14,977 bases of DNA from JAJPHJ01 sp035622315 (GCA_035622315.1 DASPVP010000151.1:1-14977), one strand, 5' to 3'; shown: positions 6,914-13,632, numbered from the stretch's first letter. The notes: generated from the letters alone by a model not told the origin. Translations and numbers: made by a program.

Positions 6914-7741
6914 TCACTTGTTCTCGCGCGCAGCGCGTCCGGCGAGCCCATGCGAGCGCGCCAGTTCGTAGAGGACGATCGACCCCGCCACGGATGCGTT
7001 CAAAGACTCGATACCAGGGGCTTGCGGAACGCTGACGACAAGATTGAGGTCCTCAGCTGGGATGCCGGCGAGTCCGCGGCGCTCTTGTCCGACGAGCAGC
7101 GCGGCGCGCTGTGGCAGTGTGACAGACCTCACATCGCTTCCCTCCGCGGCCGTGCCCACGATTGCCAGATCGGCTGCGCGTGCGTGGCGCGCGAACGAAA
7201 GCCAATCGTCGTAGACCAGAAGGGGTACGCGGAACAATGCCCCTATGGAAGCCCGCACGACTTTGTCGTTGTACGGCTCGACTGCATGCGCACCCACGCA
7301 TACGGCGTTCGCGCCGAACGCAGCAGCGCTGCGGATGAGCGTTCCGGCATTGCCGGGATCGGCAAGATCCGGCAAGACGAGGACGGACGCCGCCGCTTCG
7401 CGCGGAACGAGACGTTCAAGCTCGGCTATGTCGCGGTGCAGGAAGCGGATGACCCCGACGACGGGTTGCGGCGTCTGCGTCTGCGCGAGCGATTCGATCG
7501 TTCGCCGGTCGACGTCGTGGATCTCGGCTCCGGCAGTGCGCAGCGAACCGGCAAGATGCTCCGAGATCGCTCCGGGCAGAGCGAAGACGCGCTCGATACG
7601 GGCGTTGCCGGCAAGCGCTTCCTCGAGCACCTGCGCGCCTTCAACGAGAAAGCACCGCTGTTGTTGGCGGTGCTTTTTCTGATGCAACAGCCTCGCGTTG
7701 CGGACCGTGGCGTGGTGGAAGCCGAGTTCGGCGCCGGCCAT
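6914..7741 (-). CDS. TrmH/SpoU family RNA 2'-O-methyltransferase
   Basis: This 275-residue protein is an SPOUT methyltransferase using S-adenosylmethionine to methylate the ribose 2'-O of rRNA or tRNA. The N-terminal part (about 15-95, with FLVEGAQVLEEAL) matches the substrate-binding domain. The knotted catalytic domain shows motif 1 at about 125-145 (LADPGNAGTLIRSAAAFGA; Asn131, Arg137), motif 2 at 215-224 (LLVGQERRGL; Glu220) and motif 3 at 244-252 (IESLNASVA; Ser246, Asn248). The exact RNA target cannot be told; RlmB-like 23S enzymes are the closest type. It lies 14 bases after rplT and just before the pheS promoter. A comparable gene (ysgA) precedes pheST in Bacillus. The start ATG lacks a clear ribosome site, so coupling to rplT is plausible; a later GTG (VRNARLL) is a weaker alternative. 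Confidence 0.94.
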   Translation of the reverse strand: MAGAELGFHHATVRNARLLHQKKHRQQQRCFLVEGAQVLEEALAGNARIERVFALPGAISEHLAGSLRTAGAEIHDVDRRTIESLAQTQTPQPVVGVIRFLHRDIAELERLVPREAAASVLVLPDLADPGNAGTLIRSAAAFGANAVCVGAHAVEPYNDKVVRASIGALFRVPLLVYDDWLSFARHARAADLAIVGTAAEGSDVRSVTLPQRAALLVGQERRGLAGIPAEDLNLVVSVPQAPGIESLNASVAGSIVLYELARSHGLAGRAARENK

Positions 7742-7755
7742 GGGCGACCGACCGG

Positions 7756-8130
7756 TTACGCGCGCGCGGCGCCGGTGGGCAGATGCTTCTTCGCGATCTC
7801 CAAGAGCTGCGCGAATGCGGCTTGGTCGTTGACCGCGAGGTCCGCAAGCACCTTACGGTTGAGCTTCAGACCTTCTTTGCGCAGGCCGTTCATCAGGCGG
7901 CTGTAATTGAGCCCCTCCGAACGGGCGGCCGCGTTGATGCGCGTGATCCACAGCGCCCGAAAATCGCGCTTGCGATTGCGCCGGTCGCGAAACGCATAGA
8001 TGAGCGAATGCAAGAGCGCCTCGTTGGCCGCGCGGTACGTGCGCCCGCGCGCGCCGCGGAAGCCCTTCGCCGCCTTGAGGACTTTGTTGCGTTTCTTGAG
8101 GGCGATGACGCCGCGTTTGACCCGTGCCAT
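7756..8130 (-). CDS. rplT: 50S ribosomal protein L20
   Basis: The 124-residue protein has the typical MARVKRGVIALKKRNKVLKAAKGFRGARG start, the RAANEALLHSLIYAFRDRRNRKRDFRALWITRINAA core and LNYSRLMNGL. L20 is needed early in 50S assembly, and in several bacteria it represses its own operon by binding the mRNA leader, which makes the structured infC leader here relevant. GGAG lies eight bases before the ATG. It is 13 bases downstream of rpmI. The length is normal; there is a short Ala-rich C-terminal end. Confidence 0.98.
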   Translation of the reverse strand: MARVKRGVIALKKRNKVLKAAKGFRGARGRTYRAANEALLHSLIYAFRDRRNRKRDFRALWITRINAAARSEGLNYSRLMNGLRKEGLKLNRKVLADLAVNDQAAFAQLLEIAKKHLPTGAARA

Positions 8131-8143
8131 GTTCGTTCTCCAA

Positions 8144-8347
8144 TCAAGAGTACGGCAGCTGTCGCTTGAGCCGCGGCACGTCCGTGGGATTGGCCGTGAC
8201 CTGCTTGCGAAACTTGCGGATTCGTTTTGGCGACTTCTTCGTCAAGATGTGGCTGCAACCCGAGAACTGGCGCTCGCGGACGAACTTGCCCGTGCCGGTC
8301 ACCTTTACTCGTTTGGCCGCCCCTCGGTGGGTTTTCAGTTTTGGCAT
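8144..8347 (-). CDS. rpmI: 50S ribosomal protein L35
   Basis: The 67-residue protein starts MPKLKTHRGAAKRVKVTGTGK and has the usual HILTKKSPKRIRKFRK core. The open frame runs further upstream to 8494, but the conserved MPKLKTH start is preceded by GAGGAG at normal spacing (ATG at 8347), and the upstream part overlaps infC in another frame. The C-terminal LPYS matches the family ending. It begins seven bases after the infC stop, as in the classic infC-rpmI-rplT operon. Confidence 0.98.
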   Translation of the reverse strand: MPKLKTHRGAAKRVKVTGTGKFVRERQFSGCSHILTKKSPKRIRKFRKQVTANPTDVPRLKRQLPYS

Positions 8348-8354
8348 GTTCTCC

Positions 8355-9002
8355 TCAACTCTCGCTTCGTTTCGCAGGCGTTGCCTTCGTCGCAGGTGCG
8401 GCTGCCGGCGCACTCGCCGCTGCCGCGGGCTTCGCGGCCTCAGCCTTGCCCGGGCTTGCTGTTTCCTTGTGCGCTTGGTGCGCGGCCAGCGCATCCTGTT
8501 TGGGCGACAGGATCATGAACATGTTGCGCCCTTCCAGGCGCGGCTCGCGCTCGACATTCGCGAACTTCGCGGTGTCGGCCACGACCCGCTCGAGGATGCG
8601 TCGTCCGCTCTGCGCGTACGCGATCTCACGACCGCGGAACATGATCGTCACTTTCACCTTGTCGCCGTCGAACAGCAGCCGTTCGGCGGTTCTGAACTTC
8701 ACTTGGTAGTCGTGTTCCTCGATCTTCGGTCGCAGCTTGACCTCGCGAAGTTCCATGTTGTGGGCCTTCTTGCGCGCCTCTCGGTCCTTCTTGTTCTGCT
8801 CGTAGCGCAAGCGGCCGTAGTCATCGAGGCGGCAGACCGGCGGAACCGCGTTGGGCGAGACTTCGATCAGGTCAACACCCCGGTCGCGGGCGAGGGATAG
8901 TGCATCCCAGGTTGACATGATGCCAAGTTGCGCGCCGTCGTCCGCGATGACACGGACCTGCGGCACGCGGATCTGCTCGTTGACGCGGAAATGCCGGCTA
9001 AT
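8355..9002 (-). CDS. infC: Translation initiation factor IF-3, ATT start
   Basis: IF-3 binds the 30S subunit and checks the start codon and initiator tRNA. With the ATT at 9002-9000 the product is 215 residues, MSRHFRVNEQIRVPQVRVI..., matching the family N-terminus (xxNExIRxxxVRxI). An in-frame TAG lies five codons upstream and the first canonical start, GTG at 8966, would delete conserved residues, so ATT is the only reasonable choice; infC starting with AUU is well known and underlies autoregulation. The N domain is at about 1-80 (PPVCRLDDYGRLRYEQNKK) and the C domain at about 90-168 (KVKVTIMFRGREIA, GRNMFMILSP). A 46-residue Ala/Pro/Lys-rich tail follows, longer than in E. coli or Bacillus. 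The ribosome site is unusually placed (see 9039-9044). Confidence 0.96.
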   Translation of the reverse strand: MSRHFRVNEQIRVPQVRVIADDGAQLGIMSTWDALSLARDRGVDLIEVSPNAVPPVCRLDDYGRLRYEQNKKDREARKKAHNMELREVKLRPKIEEHDYQVKFRTAERLLFDGDKVKVTIMFRGREIAYAQSGRRILERVVADTAKFANVEREPRLEGRNMFMILSPKQDALAAHQAHKETASPGKAEAAKPAAAASAPAAAPATKATPAKRSES

Positions 9003-9033
9003 GAGCGCGCGCCCCGTCTATCGACTTATCTAT
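8998..9033 (-). other. Possible 11-codon ATA-start mini-ORF overlapping the infC start
   Basis: ATA 9033-9031 lies five bases after the strong GGAGGA site and opens a frame of 11 codons (IDKSIDGARAH) ending at TAG 9000-8998. The stop codon shares a base with the infC ATT start, in the pattern cATTAGc. Translation of this mini-ORF is an inference; ATA is a rare start codon and, like ATT, is discriminated against by IF-3. Confidence 0.35.
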
Positions 9034-9038
9034 GCTCT

Positions 9039-9044
9039 TCCTCC
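9039..9044 (-). promoter_or_regulatory. Displaced strong ribosome binding site upstream of infC
   Basis: GGAGGA is the only strong Shine-Dalgarno sequence near infC, but it lies 36 bases before the ATT start, immediately after the terminator's T-run. At normal spacing (five bases) it faces ATA 9033. Next to ATT only a weak GGGG is seen nine bases upstream. Confidence 0.6.
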
Positions 9045-9048
9045 AAAT

Positions 9049-9072
9049 AAAAAAGCCCGCTCGATGCAGGCT
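9049..9072 (-). terminator. Attenuator-like intrinsic terminator in the infC leader
   Basis: On the minus strand AGCCTGC and GCGGGCT pair (one G-U pair) around the loop ATCGA and run directly into TTTTTT, then ATT and the ribosome site. The hairpin sits about 145-165 bases after the predicted transcription start and about 50 before infC. In Bacillus the equivalent operon is controlled by L20 through leader attenuation; the same logic is likely here. A possible competing stem, CTATCG / CGGTAG, lies just upstream and shares bases with it. Confidence 0.7.
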
Positions 9073-9156
9073 ACCGTCGACGATAGAAAACGAATCAGAC
9101 GTTCGCTGCCTTCGTCTTTCGAACCGAACCGGCTGTCTTTGGCGCTCTCTCGACCT

Positions 9157-9183
9157 ATGTAGCGGCGGACCTCCAGGTCCGCG
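9157..9183. repeat. Solitary ATGTAG-headed palindrome in the infC-cobO intergenic region
   Basis: ATGTAGCGGCG is followed by a perfect 8-bp inverted repeat, GCGGACCT / AGGTCCGC (9165-9172 with 9175-9182), around CC. The head matches the start of each unit of the array at 382-521 (ATGTAGGGGCG-type, one base different), while the stem sequence differs. It falls inside the transcribed infC leader, on the opposite strand. Confidence 0.6.
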
Positions 9184-9221
9184 TCGACGCCGTTCGGTGC
9201 GAAGGGTAGTCGTGCCAACGG

Positions 9222-9250
9222 ATTATAACAAGCCACCCACACCCGGTCAA
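9222..9250 (-). promoter_or_regulatory. Strong sigma-70-type promoter for infC-rpmI-rplT
   Basis: On the minus strand TTGACC (9250-9245) and a perfect TATAAT (9227-9222) are separated by exactly 17 bases. Predicted start of transcription is near 9215, leaving a leader of about 213 bases that holds the palindrome, the attenuator-like terminator and the displaced ribosome site. In the 309-base gap between infC and cobO (9003-9311) no clear cobO promoter and no B12-box of a cobalamin riboswitch were seen. Confidence 0.85.
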
Positions 9251-9311
9251 GCCGGTTTTCGGGACAGAGGTCGCCCAGGCCGACTTTTGGAGGCGCGCGA
9301 AAAATGACCGT

Positions 9312-9890
9312 GTGGTAAAGGAAGACTACAAGACCGCTCATCCCTGGCAAAAGAAACGTTCCGATGAACGGAAGGTCGGCCTGGTGATGGTTAACACGGG
9401 TCCCGGCAAGGGCAAGACCACCGCCGCGTTAGGCCTCGCATTGCGCGCCATCGGCCACCATCATAAAGTGAAAATGATCCAATTCATGAAGGGCGATTCA
9501 TTCTACGGCGAGCTGCTCGTCCGCGAACGCCTGCCCGAGCTCGAGATCGAGCAATACGGGCTTGACCGGTTCGTCGACCCGAAGAACCCTGAGCCCGAAC
9601 AGATCGAACGCGCGCAGGCCGGCTTCCGTGCCGCGAAGGCGGCGATCGAATCCGGAGACTACCACGTCGTGATCCTCGACGAGGCCAACGTGGCGATGGC
9701 GTTTGGGCTCATCGACACGCAGGCCGTGGTCGACCTGCTACTCCGCAAGCCTGGTCACGTCGAGGTCATCCTCACTGGTCGCGATGCGCCCCAAGCCATC
9801 GTGGACGCTGCCGACTACGTCAACGTGGTCACGGATGCCAAACACCCGTATCAGAAGAACGTACCGGCCCGCGTCGGAATCGAGTTTTAG
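9312..9890 (+). CDS. cobO: Corrinoid adenosyltransferase (CobO/BtuR family)
   Basis: The enzyme transfers the adenosyl group of ATP to cob(I)alamin, producing adenosylcobalamin, the cofactor of the mutase encoded next. The 192 residues contain the phosphate-binding loop GPGKGKTT (30-37), VVILDEANVA as the Walker B-like strand, and the family C-terminus KHPYQKNVPARVGIEF. The start is taken as GTG 9312. An upstream ATG at 9304 opens only MTVW before TAA and overlaps the GTG in another frame. GGAGG (9288-9292) is 11 bases before that ATG and 19 before the GTG, so the true mode of initiation is uncertain. Its position directly before a B12-dependent mutase is functional coupling: cofactor supply next to cofactor user. 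No other cobalamin genes are in the window. Confidence 0.94.
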   Translation: MVKEDYKTAHPWQKKRSDERKVGLVMVNTGPGKGKTTAALGLALRAIGHHHKVKMIQFMKGDSFYGELLVRERLPELEIEQYGLDRFVDPKNPEPEQIERAQAGFRAAKAAIESGDYHVVILDEANVAMAFGLIDTQAVVDLLLRKPGHVEVILTGRDAPQAIVDAADYVNVVTDAKHPYQKNVPARVGIEF

Positions 9891-9897
9891 GCCGATA

Positions 9898-9908
9898 TGA
9901 TATATAAT
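9898..9908 (+). promoter_or_regulatory. Possible extended -10 element just upstream of the mutase gene
   Basis: In the 26-base gap between cobO and the mutase large subunit the AT-rich run TGATATATAAT includes TATAAT (9903-9908) and an extended TGnTATATA. No good -35 is present at 17 bases upstream. If used, transcription would start at about 9915, practically at the ATG 9917, giving a leaderless or nearly leaderless message. GGAAG just before the ATG could serve as a weak ribosome site instead. Confidence 0.35.
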
Positions 9909-9916
9909 GGAAGCAC

Positions 9917-11623
9917 ATGAGCGATAAGAAGGTCAGGGGTAACGGACGGCCGGCAAACGGCAAGTCCCAAGAGCGGTCAAAGGGGCTCTCCGGCAAGGAG
10001 CTCTGGGACGCGCAGTTCGCGTCCACACCGAAACGGGCGGGCGCGATCGATCGCACGATCTCTGACCTGCCGCTCAAGCCGATGTACGGCCCCGAGGATC
10101 TGGCGGGCATAGACTACGAGCGAGACCTCGGGTACCCCGGCGAATATCCGTACACGCGCGGCATCCATCCCACGATGTATCGCGGCCGGTTGTGGACCAT
10201 GCGCCAATTCGCCGGATTCGGCACGGCGAAGCAGACGAACGAGCGCTTCCATTTCTTGCTCGCGCAGGGTCAGACGGGATTGTCGGTCGCCTTCGACATG
10301 CCTGCCCTCATGGGCTACGACTCGGATCACCCGCGCGCGCTCGGCGAGGTCGGCAAATGCGGCGTCGCCGTCGCGACGCTGCAAGACATGCAAGATCTGT
10401 TCGCCGGCATCGACCTCGGCGCCATCTCCACATCGATGACCATCAACTGTACGGCGCCGGTAGCGCTTGCGCTCTATATCGCCACGGCCGAATCGCAAGG
10501 CGTGCCGCAAGAGAAGCTTTCGGGCACGCTGCAGGCCGACATGCTCAAAGAGTACATCGCACAGAAGGAATGGATCTACCCGCCCGAGCCGTCCATGCGC
10601 ATCATCACGGATATGATGTCCTACTGCGCCCGTCACGTGCCCAAGTGGAACTCGATCTCCATCTCCGGCTACCACATCCGCGAGGCCGGCTCGACCGCAG
10701 CGCAGGAACTCGCGTTCACCTTGGCCGACGGCTTCGCGTACGTGGAAGCCGGCATCGCGGCAGGCATGGACGTCGACGAATTCGCGCCGCGGCTATCATT
10801 CTTTTTCAACGCGCATTCGGACTTTTTCGAAGAGATCGCGAAGTATCGCGCGGCGCGGCGCATCTGGGCCCGCCACATGCGCGAGCGGTTCGCGGCGAAG
10901 AACCCGCGCTCGTGGACTATGCGCTTCCACACGCAGACCGCAGGCTGCTCGGCCACGGCGCAGCAGGCGCAGAACAACATCATGCGGGTCGCCTTCCAAG
11001 CGCTCGGCGCCGTGCTCGGCGGCACCCAGTCCCTGCACACCAACTCGCTCGACGAAGTGCTCGCCCTGCCCACCGAGGAGAACGCACAGATCGCGCTGCG
11101 CACACAGCAGATCATCGCCTACGAGACGGGCGCGGGTAATGTCATCGACCCGCTGGGCGGCTCGTACTACGTGGAAAAGCTGACGAATGAACTCGAGGCC
11201 GAGGCAGAGCGGTACTTCGAGCGCATCGCCGAGCTCGGCGGCGTCATCCCAGCCATCCACGCCGGCTTCTTCCAAAAAGAGATAGCCGACGCGTCCTACC
11301 GCTACCAGCGCGAAATCGAGAATGGCGAGCGCATCATCGTGGGCGTCAACGATTTCGTGCAAGAGGAAGCCGAGAGCATTTCGCTGCTGAAGATCGACCG
11401 CGCGGTCGAGCTCGAGCAGTGCCGGCGCGTGCAAGAGTTTAGGGCGAATCGCGATGGCGAGGCCGCGCAGCGCGCGCTCGACCGCCTCGCCGAAGCGGCC
11501 CGTGGCGATGAGAACCTCATGCCCCACTATTTGAACTGCGTGCGCAGCAAAGCGACGCTCGGAGAGATCTCTGAGGCGCTCGTGCCGGTCTTCGGACGGT
11601 ATCGCGAACCGGCGGTCATCTAG
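9917..11623 (+). CDS. Adenosylcobalamin-dependent acyl-CoA mutase, large (substrate-binding) subunit
   Basis: This 568-residue catalytic subunit of the methylmalonyl-CoA mutase family forms the TIM barrel that binds acyl-CoA and rearranges its carbon skeleton by a radical mechanism. Family blocks are RGIHPTMYRGRLWTMRQFAGFG, GLSVAFDMPALMGYDSDHP, PSMRII, SISGYHIREAG (His253 equals catalytic His244 of the Propionibacterium enzyme), FHTQTAG, QSLHTNSLDEVLALPT and IDPLGGSYYVE. Counting with a constant +9 offset, Tyr89 and Arg207, which in methylmalonyl-CoA mutase bind the carboxylate, are here Phe98 and Gln216, as in isobutyryl-CoA mutase (IcmA, about 566 residues). I therefore infer an IcmA-like enzyme interconverting isobutyryl- and butyryl-CoA or a similar pair; automatic annotation would probably say methylmalonyl-CoA mutase. 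The B12 domain is a separate gene one base downstream. No MeaB-type chaperone gene is in the window. Confidence 0.93.
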   Translation: MSDKKVRGNGRPANGKSQERSKGLSGKELWDAQFASTPKRAGAIDRTISDLPLKPMYGPEDLAGIDYERDLGYPGEYPYTRGIHPTMYRGRLWTMRQFAGFGTAKQTNERFHFLLAQGQTGLSVAFDMPALMGYDSDHPRALGEVGKCGVAVATLQDMQDLFAGIDLGAISTSMTINCTAPVALALYIATAESQGVPQEKLSGTLQADMLKEYIAQKEWIYPPEPSMRIITDMMSYCARHVPKWNSISISGYHIREAGSTAAQELAFTLADGFAYVEAGIAAGMDVDEFAPRLSFFFNAHSDFFEEIAKYRAARRIWARHMRERFAAKNPRSWTMRFHTQTAGCSATAQQAQNNIMRVAFQALGAVLGGTQSLHTNSLDEVLALPTEENAQIALRTQQIIAYETGAGNVIDPLGGSYYVEKLTNELEAEAERYFERIAELGGVIPAIHAGFFQKEIADASYRYQREIENGERIIVGVNDFVQEEAESISLLKIDRAVELEQCRRVQEFRANRDGEAAQRALDRLAEAARGDENLMPHYLNCVRSKATLGEISEALVPVFGRYREPAVI

Positions 11624-11624
11624 G

Positions 11625-12032
11625 ATGGCACGACCCATCCGCATCCTCGTCGCCAAAGCCGGACTCGACGGGCACGACCGCGGCGCCAAGGTGATCGCGC
11701 GCGCTCTGCGCGACGCCGGCTGCGAAGTCATCTACACCGGTCTGCACCAGACGCCCGAGCAAGTGGTCGAAGCGGCGATCCAAGAGGACGTGGACGGCAT
11801 CGGGCTGTCCGTGCTGTCGGGCGCGCACATGACGCTTTTCCCGCGCATCAAAGAGCTGCTCGTGAAGGAAGGCTCGGACGACATCGTGCTCTTCGGCGGC
11901 GGGACCATCCCGCCTGAAGATGTGAAGCCGCTGCTCGCTGCGGGCGTGGCCGGCGTGTTCACCCCAGGCACGCCGATGGCGACCATTGTGGATTTCGTGC
12001 GTCGTGAATGCGGAAAGAGGGTCGGAGCGTAG
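11625..12032 (+). CDS. Cobalamin-binding small subunit of the acyl-CoA mutase
   Basis: The 135-residue protein is a Rossmann-like B12-binding domain. DxHxxG is present as D15-G-H17-D-R-G20, His17 being the lower axial cobalt ligand. The two further B12 contact regions are LSVLSGAHM at about 62-70 and VLFGGGTIP at about 88-96, and the ending GVFTPGTPMATIVDFVRR is typical. It pairs with the large subunit encoded one base upstream. The split layout and length (about 568 plus 135) match IcmA/IcmB of Streptomyces and the two-subunit archaeal mutases rather than the fused bacterial form. ATG 11625 follows the TAG directly, so translation is likely coupled. gltX starts seven bases downstream. Confidence 0.95.
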   Translation: MARPIRILVAKAGLDGHDRGAKVIARALRDAGCEVIYTGLHQTPEQVVEAAIQEDVDGIGLSVLSGAHMTLFPRIKELLVKEGSDDIVLFGGGTIPPEDVKPLLAAGVAGVFTPGTPMATIVDFVRRECGKRVGA

Positions 12033-12039
12033 ATTCACC

Positions 12040-13632
12040 TTGATCGGTCACGTTCGCGTGCGCTTCGCGCCGAGCCCGACAGGCCATCTGCACGTCGGCG
12101 GAGCGCGCACCGCGCTCTTCAATTGGCTGTTCGCCCGCCACCATGGCGGGATATTTGTCTTGCGCGTCGAGGATACCGACGCCGCACGAAACCGCCCCGA
12201 GTTCGTGCAGGCAATCTACGAGGGACTGCGCTGGCTCGGGCTCGACTGGGATGAAGGCCCGGATAAAGGTGGCCCGCACGGGTCGTACATGCAAAGCCAG
12301 CGCGCCGAGCGACACCTTGCGGTCGCGCGGGAGCTCTTCGAGCGCGGCTTGGCATACGAGTGTTTCTGCCAGAGCGGTGCAGCGGCTGCGAGCACGTCCG
12401 CATCCAATGAAGACGAGGACGAAGAAAACGAGGGCGCGCAGGCGCCGATAGGGTCGCCGAACGCCTCCGCACGAACGAACCCCGCCCCACGCACGCGCGC
12501 CAATCCGCCCTGTACCTGTTCGGGCCTATCGAAGGGAGAGCGCGACGCACGAAGAGCGCAGTCGCCACCGGCCCTGCGCTTTCGCGTGCCCAAGGGCAAG
12601 GATTTCGTGGTCGACGACATGATCCGCGGGCAGGTGAGCTTTCCCGATGCCATGGTCGAGGATTTCGTGCTCGTGACGGGCGACGGCCGCACGCTCTATA
12701 ATCTTGCCGCCGCAGTCGACGACCACGACATGGAGATCACCGACGTCATTCGTGGTGAAGAACACCTGGGTAACACGCCGAAGCAGCAGCTCATCTATGC
12801 AGCGATGGGCTGGACGGCGCCACGCTTCGCCCACATCCCCATCATCCTGAACGCGCAGCGCCGCAAGCTGAGCAAGCGAGACGGAGCGACCTCGCTCGTC
12901 GAATACCAAGCCATGGGCTACGTGCCCGATGCCGTCGTCAACTTCTTGGCGCTCTTGGGGTGGTCGCCGGGCGGCAACCGCGAGCAGCTCTCGCGCGCGG
13001 AGCTCGTCAAACTTTTCGACCTCGATCGCGTCGTCAAGCACCCTGCGATCTTCGACACGGCAAAGCTCGGTTGGCTCAACAAGGAATACATCAAGGCCGC
13101 TCCTGTGGCTGATCTCGCCGCCCGCGTCACGGCATTCATGCACAAAGATGGAACGGCGATGCACAAGAACGTAGCGGCCGACCTTCAGGCCGGCCCCAAG
13201 CTGGATCCCGCATACGTCGAGCGGGTCGCTGCGCTCTTCCACGACCGGGTCAAGACGGTGGTCGAAGTTTTGGAGTTGGGCTCGTACTTCTTCACGAGCG
13301 GCCCGATCGAGCCGACGGCGGACGCCATCGCGAAGTACTGCGCCGAACCGCACGTCGTCGAGCGGCTACGTGAAGTCCGGCTCGCCTTGGGGCACACCCA
13401 GCCGTTTGCGACCGGAGATGTGGAGCGCACCATCCGCGAGCTTGCCGCAAAGAATGGTGTCAAACCGTCGGACTACATCCATCCGCTGCGCGTCGCGGTC
13501 ACGGGCAGCTCGGTTAGCCCCGGCATCTTCGAGGTCTGCTCCATCCTCGGCCGCGACGTGGTTCTGCGTCGCGTCGACAACCTCGTCGAGCTGCTGTCCG
13601 CGGCTGGCGCCGCAGCGAAGGCGAGCGGCTGA
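12040..13632 (+). CDS. gltX: Glutamyl-tRNA synthetase with a low-complexity insert
   Basis: This class I synthetase attaches glutamate to tRNA-Glu. The chosen TTG start at 12040 gives MIGHVRVRFAPSPTGHLHVGGART, with the HIGH motif at about residues 16-19 (HLHV) and KLSKR at 276-280 as the KMSKS loop. The frame is open upstream to 11986 but there it overlaps the mutase small subunit; GTG 12058 is another option. Length is 530 residues. C108-F-C110 and C158-T-C160 mark the zinc-type CxC...CxC pair, but they are separated by 47 residues with an Ala/Ser-rich, acidic (EDEDEENE), then Pro/Ala/Arg-rich stretch, about twice the usual spacing. The anticodon-binding C-terminal half looks normal. Whether it is discriminating or also charges tRNA-Gln cannot be told. 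The stop overlaps the glmU start (TGATG). Confidence 0.96.
   Translation: MIGHVRVRFAPSPTGHLHVGGARTALFNWLFARHHGGIFVLRVEDTDAARNRPEFVQAIYEGLRWLGLDWDEGPDKGGPHGSYMQSQRAERHLAVARELFERGLAYECFCQSGAAAASTSASNEDEDEENEGAQAPIGSPNASARTNPAPRTRANPPCTCSGLSKGERDARRAQSPPALRFRVPKGKDFVVDDMIRGQVSFPDAMVEDFVLVTGDGRTLYNLAAAVDDHDMEITDVIRGEEHLGNTPKQQLIYAAMGWTAPRFAHIPIILNAQRRKLSKRDGATSLVEYQAMGYVPDAVVNFLALLGWSPGGNREQLSRAELVKLFDLDRVVKHPAIFDTAKLGWLNKEYIKAAPVADLAARVTAFMHKDGTAMHKNVAADLQAGPKLDPAYVERVAALFHDRVKTVVEVLELGSYFFTSGPIEPTADAIAKYCAEPHVVERLREVRLALGHTQPFATGDVERTIRELAAKNGVKPSDYIHPLRVAVTGSSVSPGIFEVCSILGRDVVLRRVDNLVELLSAAGAAAKASG

Noticed and set aside
9183..9311. Cobalamin riboswitch upstream of cobO
   Set aside because: No B12-box or typical multi-stem layout is visible, and the gap is largely taken up by the divergent infC promoter.
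9030..9350. Minus-strand frame of 106 codons across the infC leader and the cobO start
   Set aside because: It crosses a strong promoter and an intrinsic terminator, overlaps cobO antisense and resembles no known protein.
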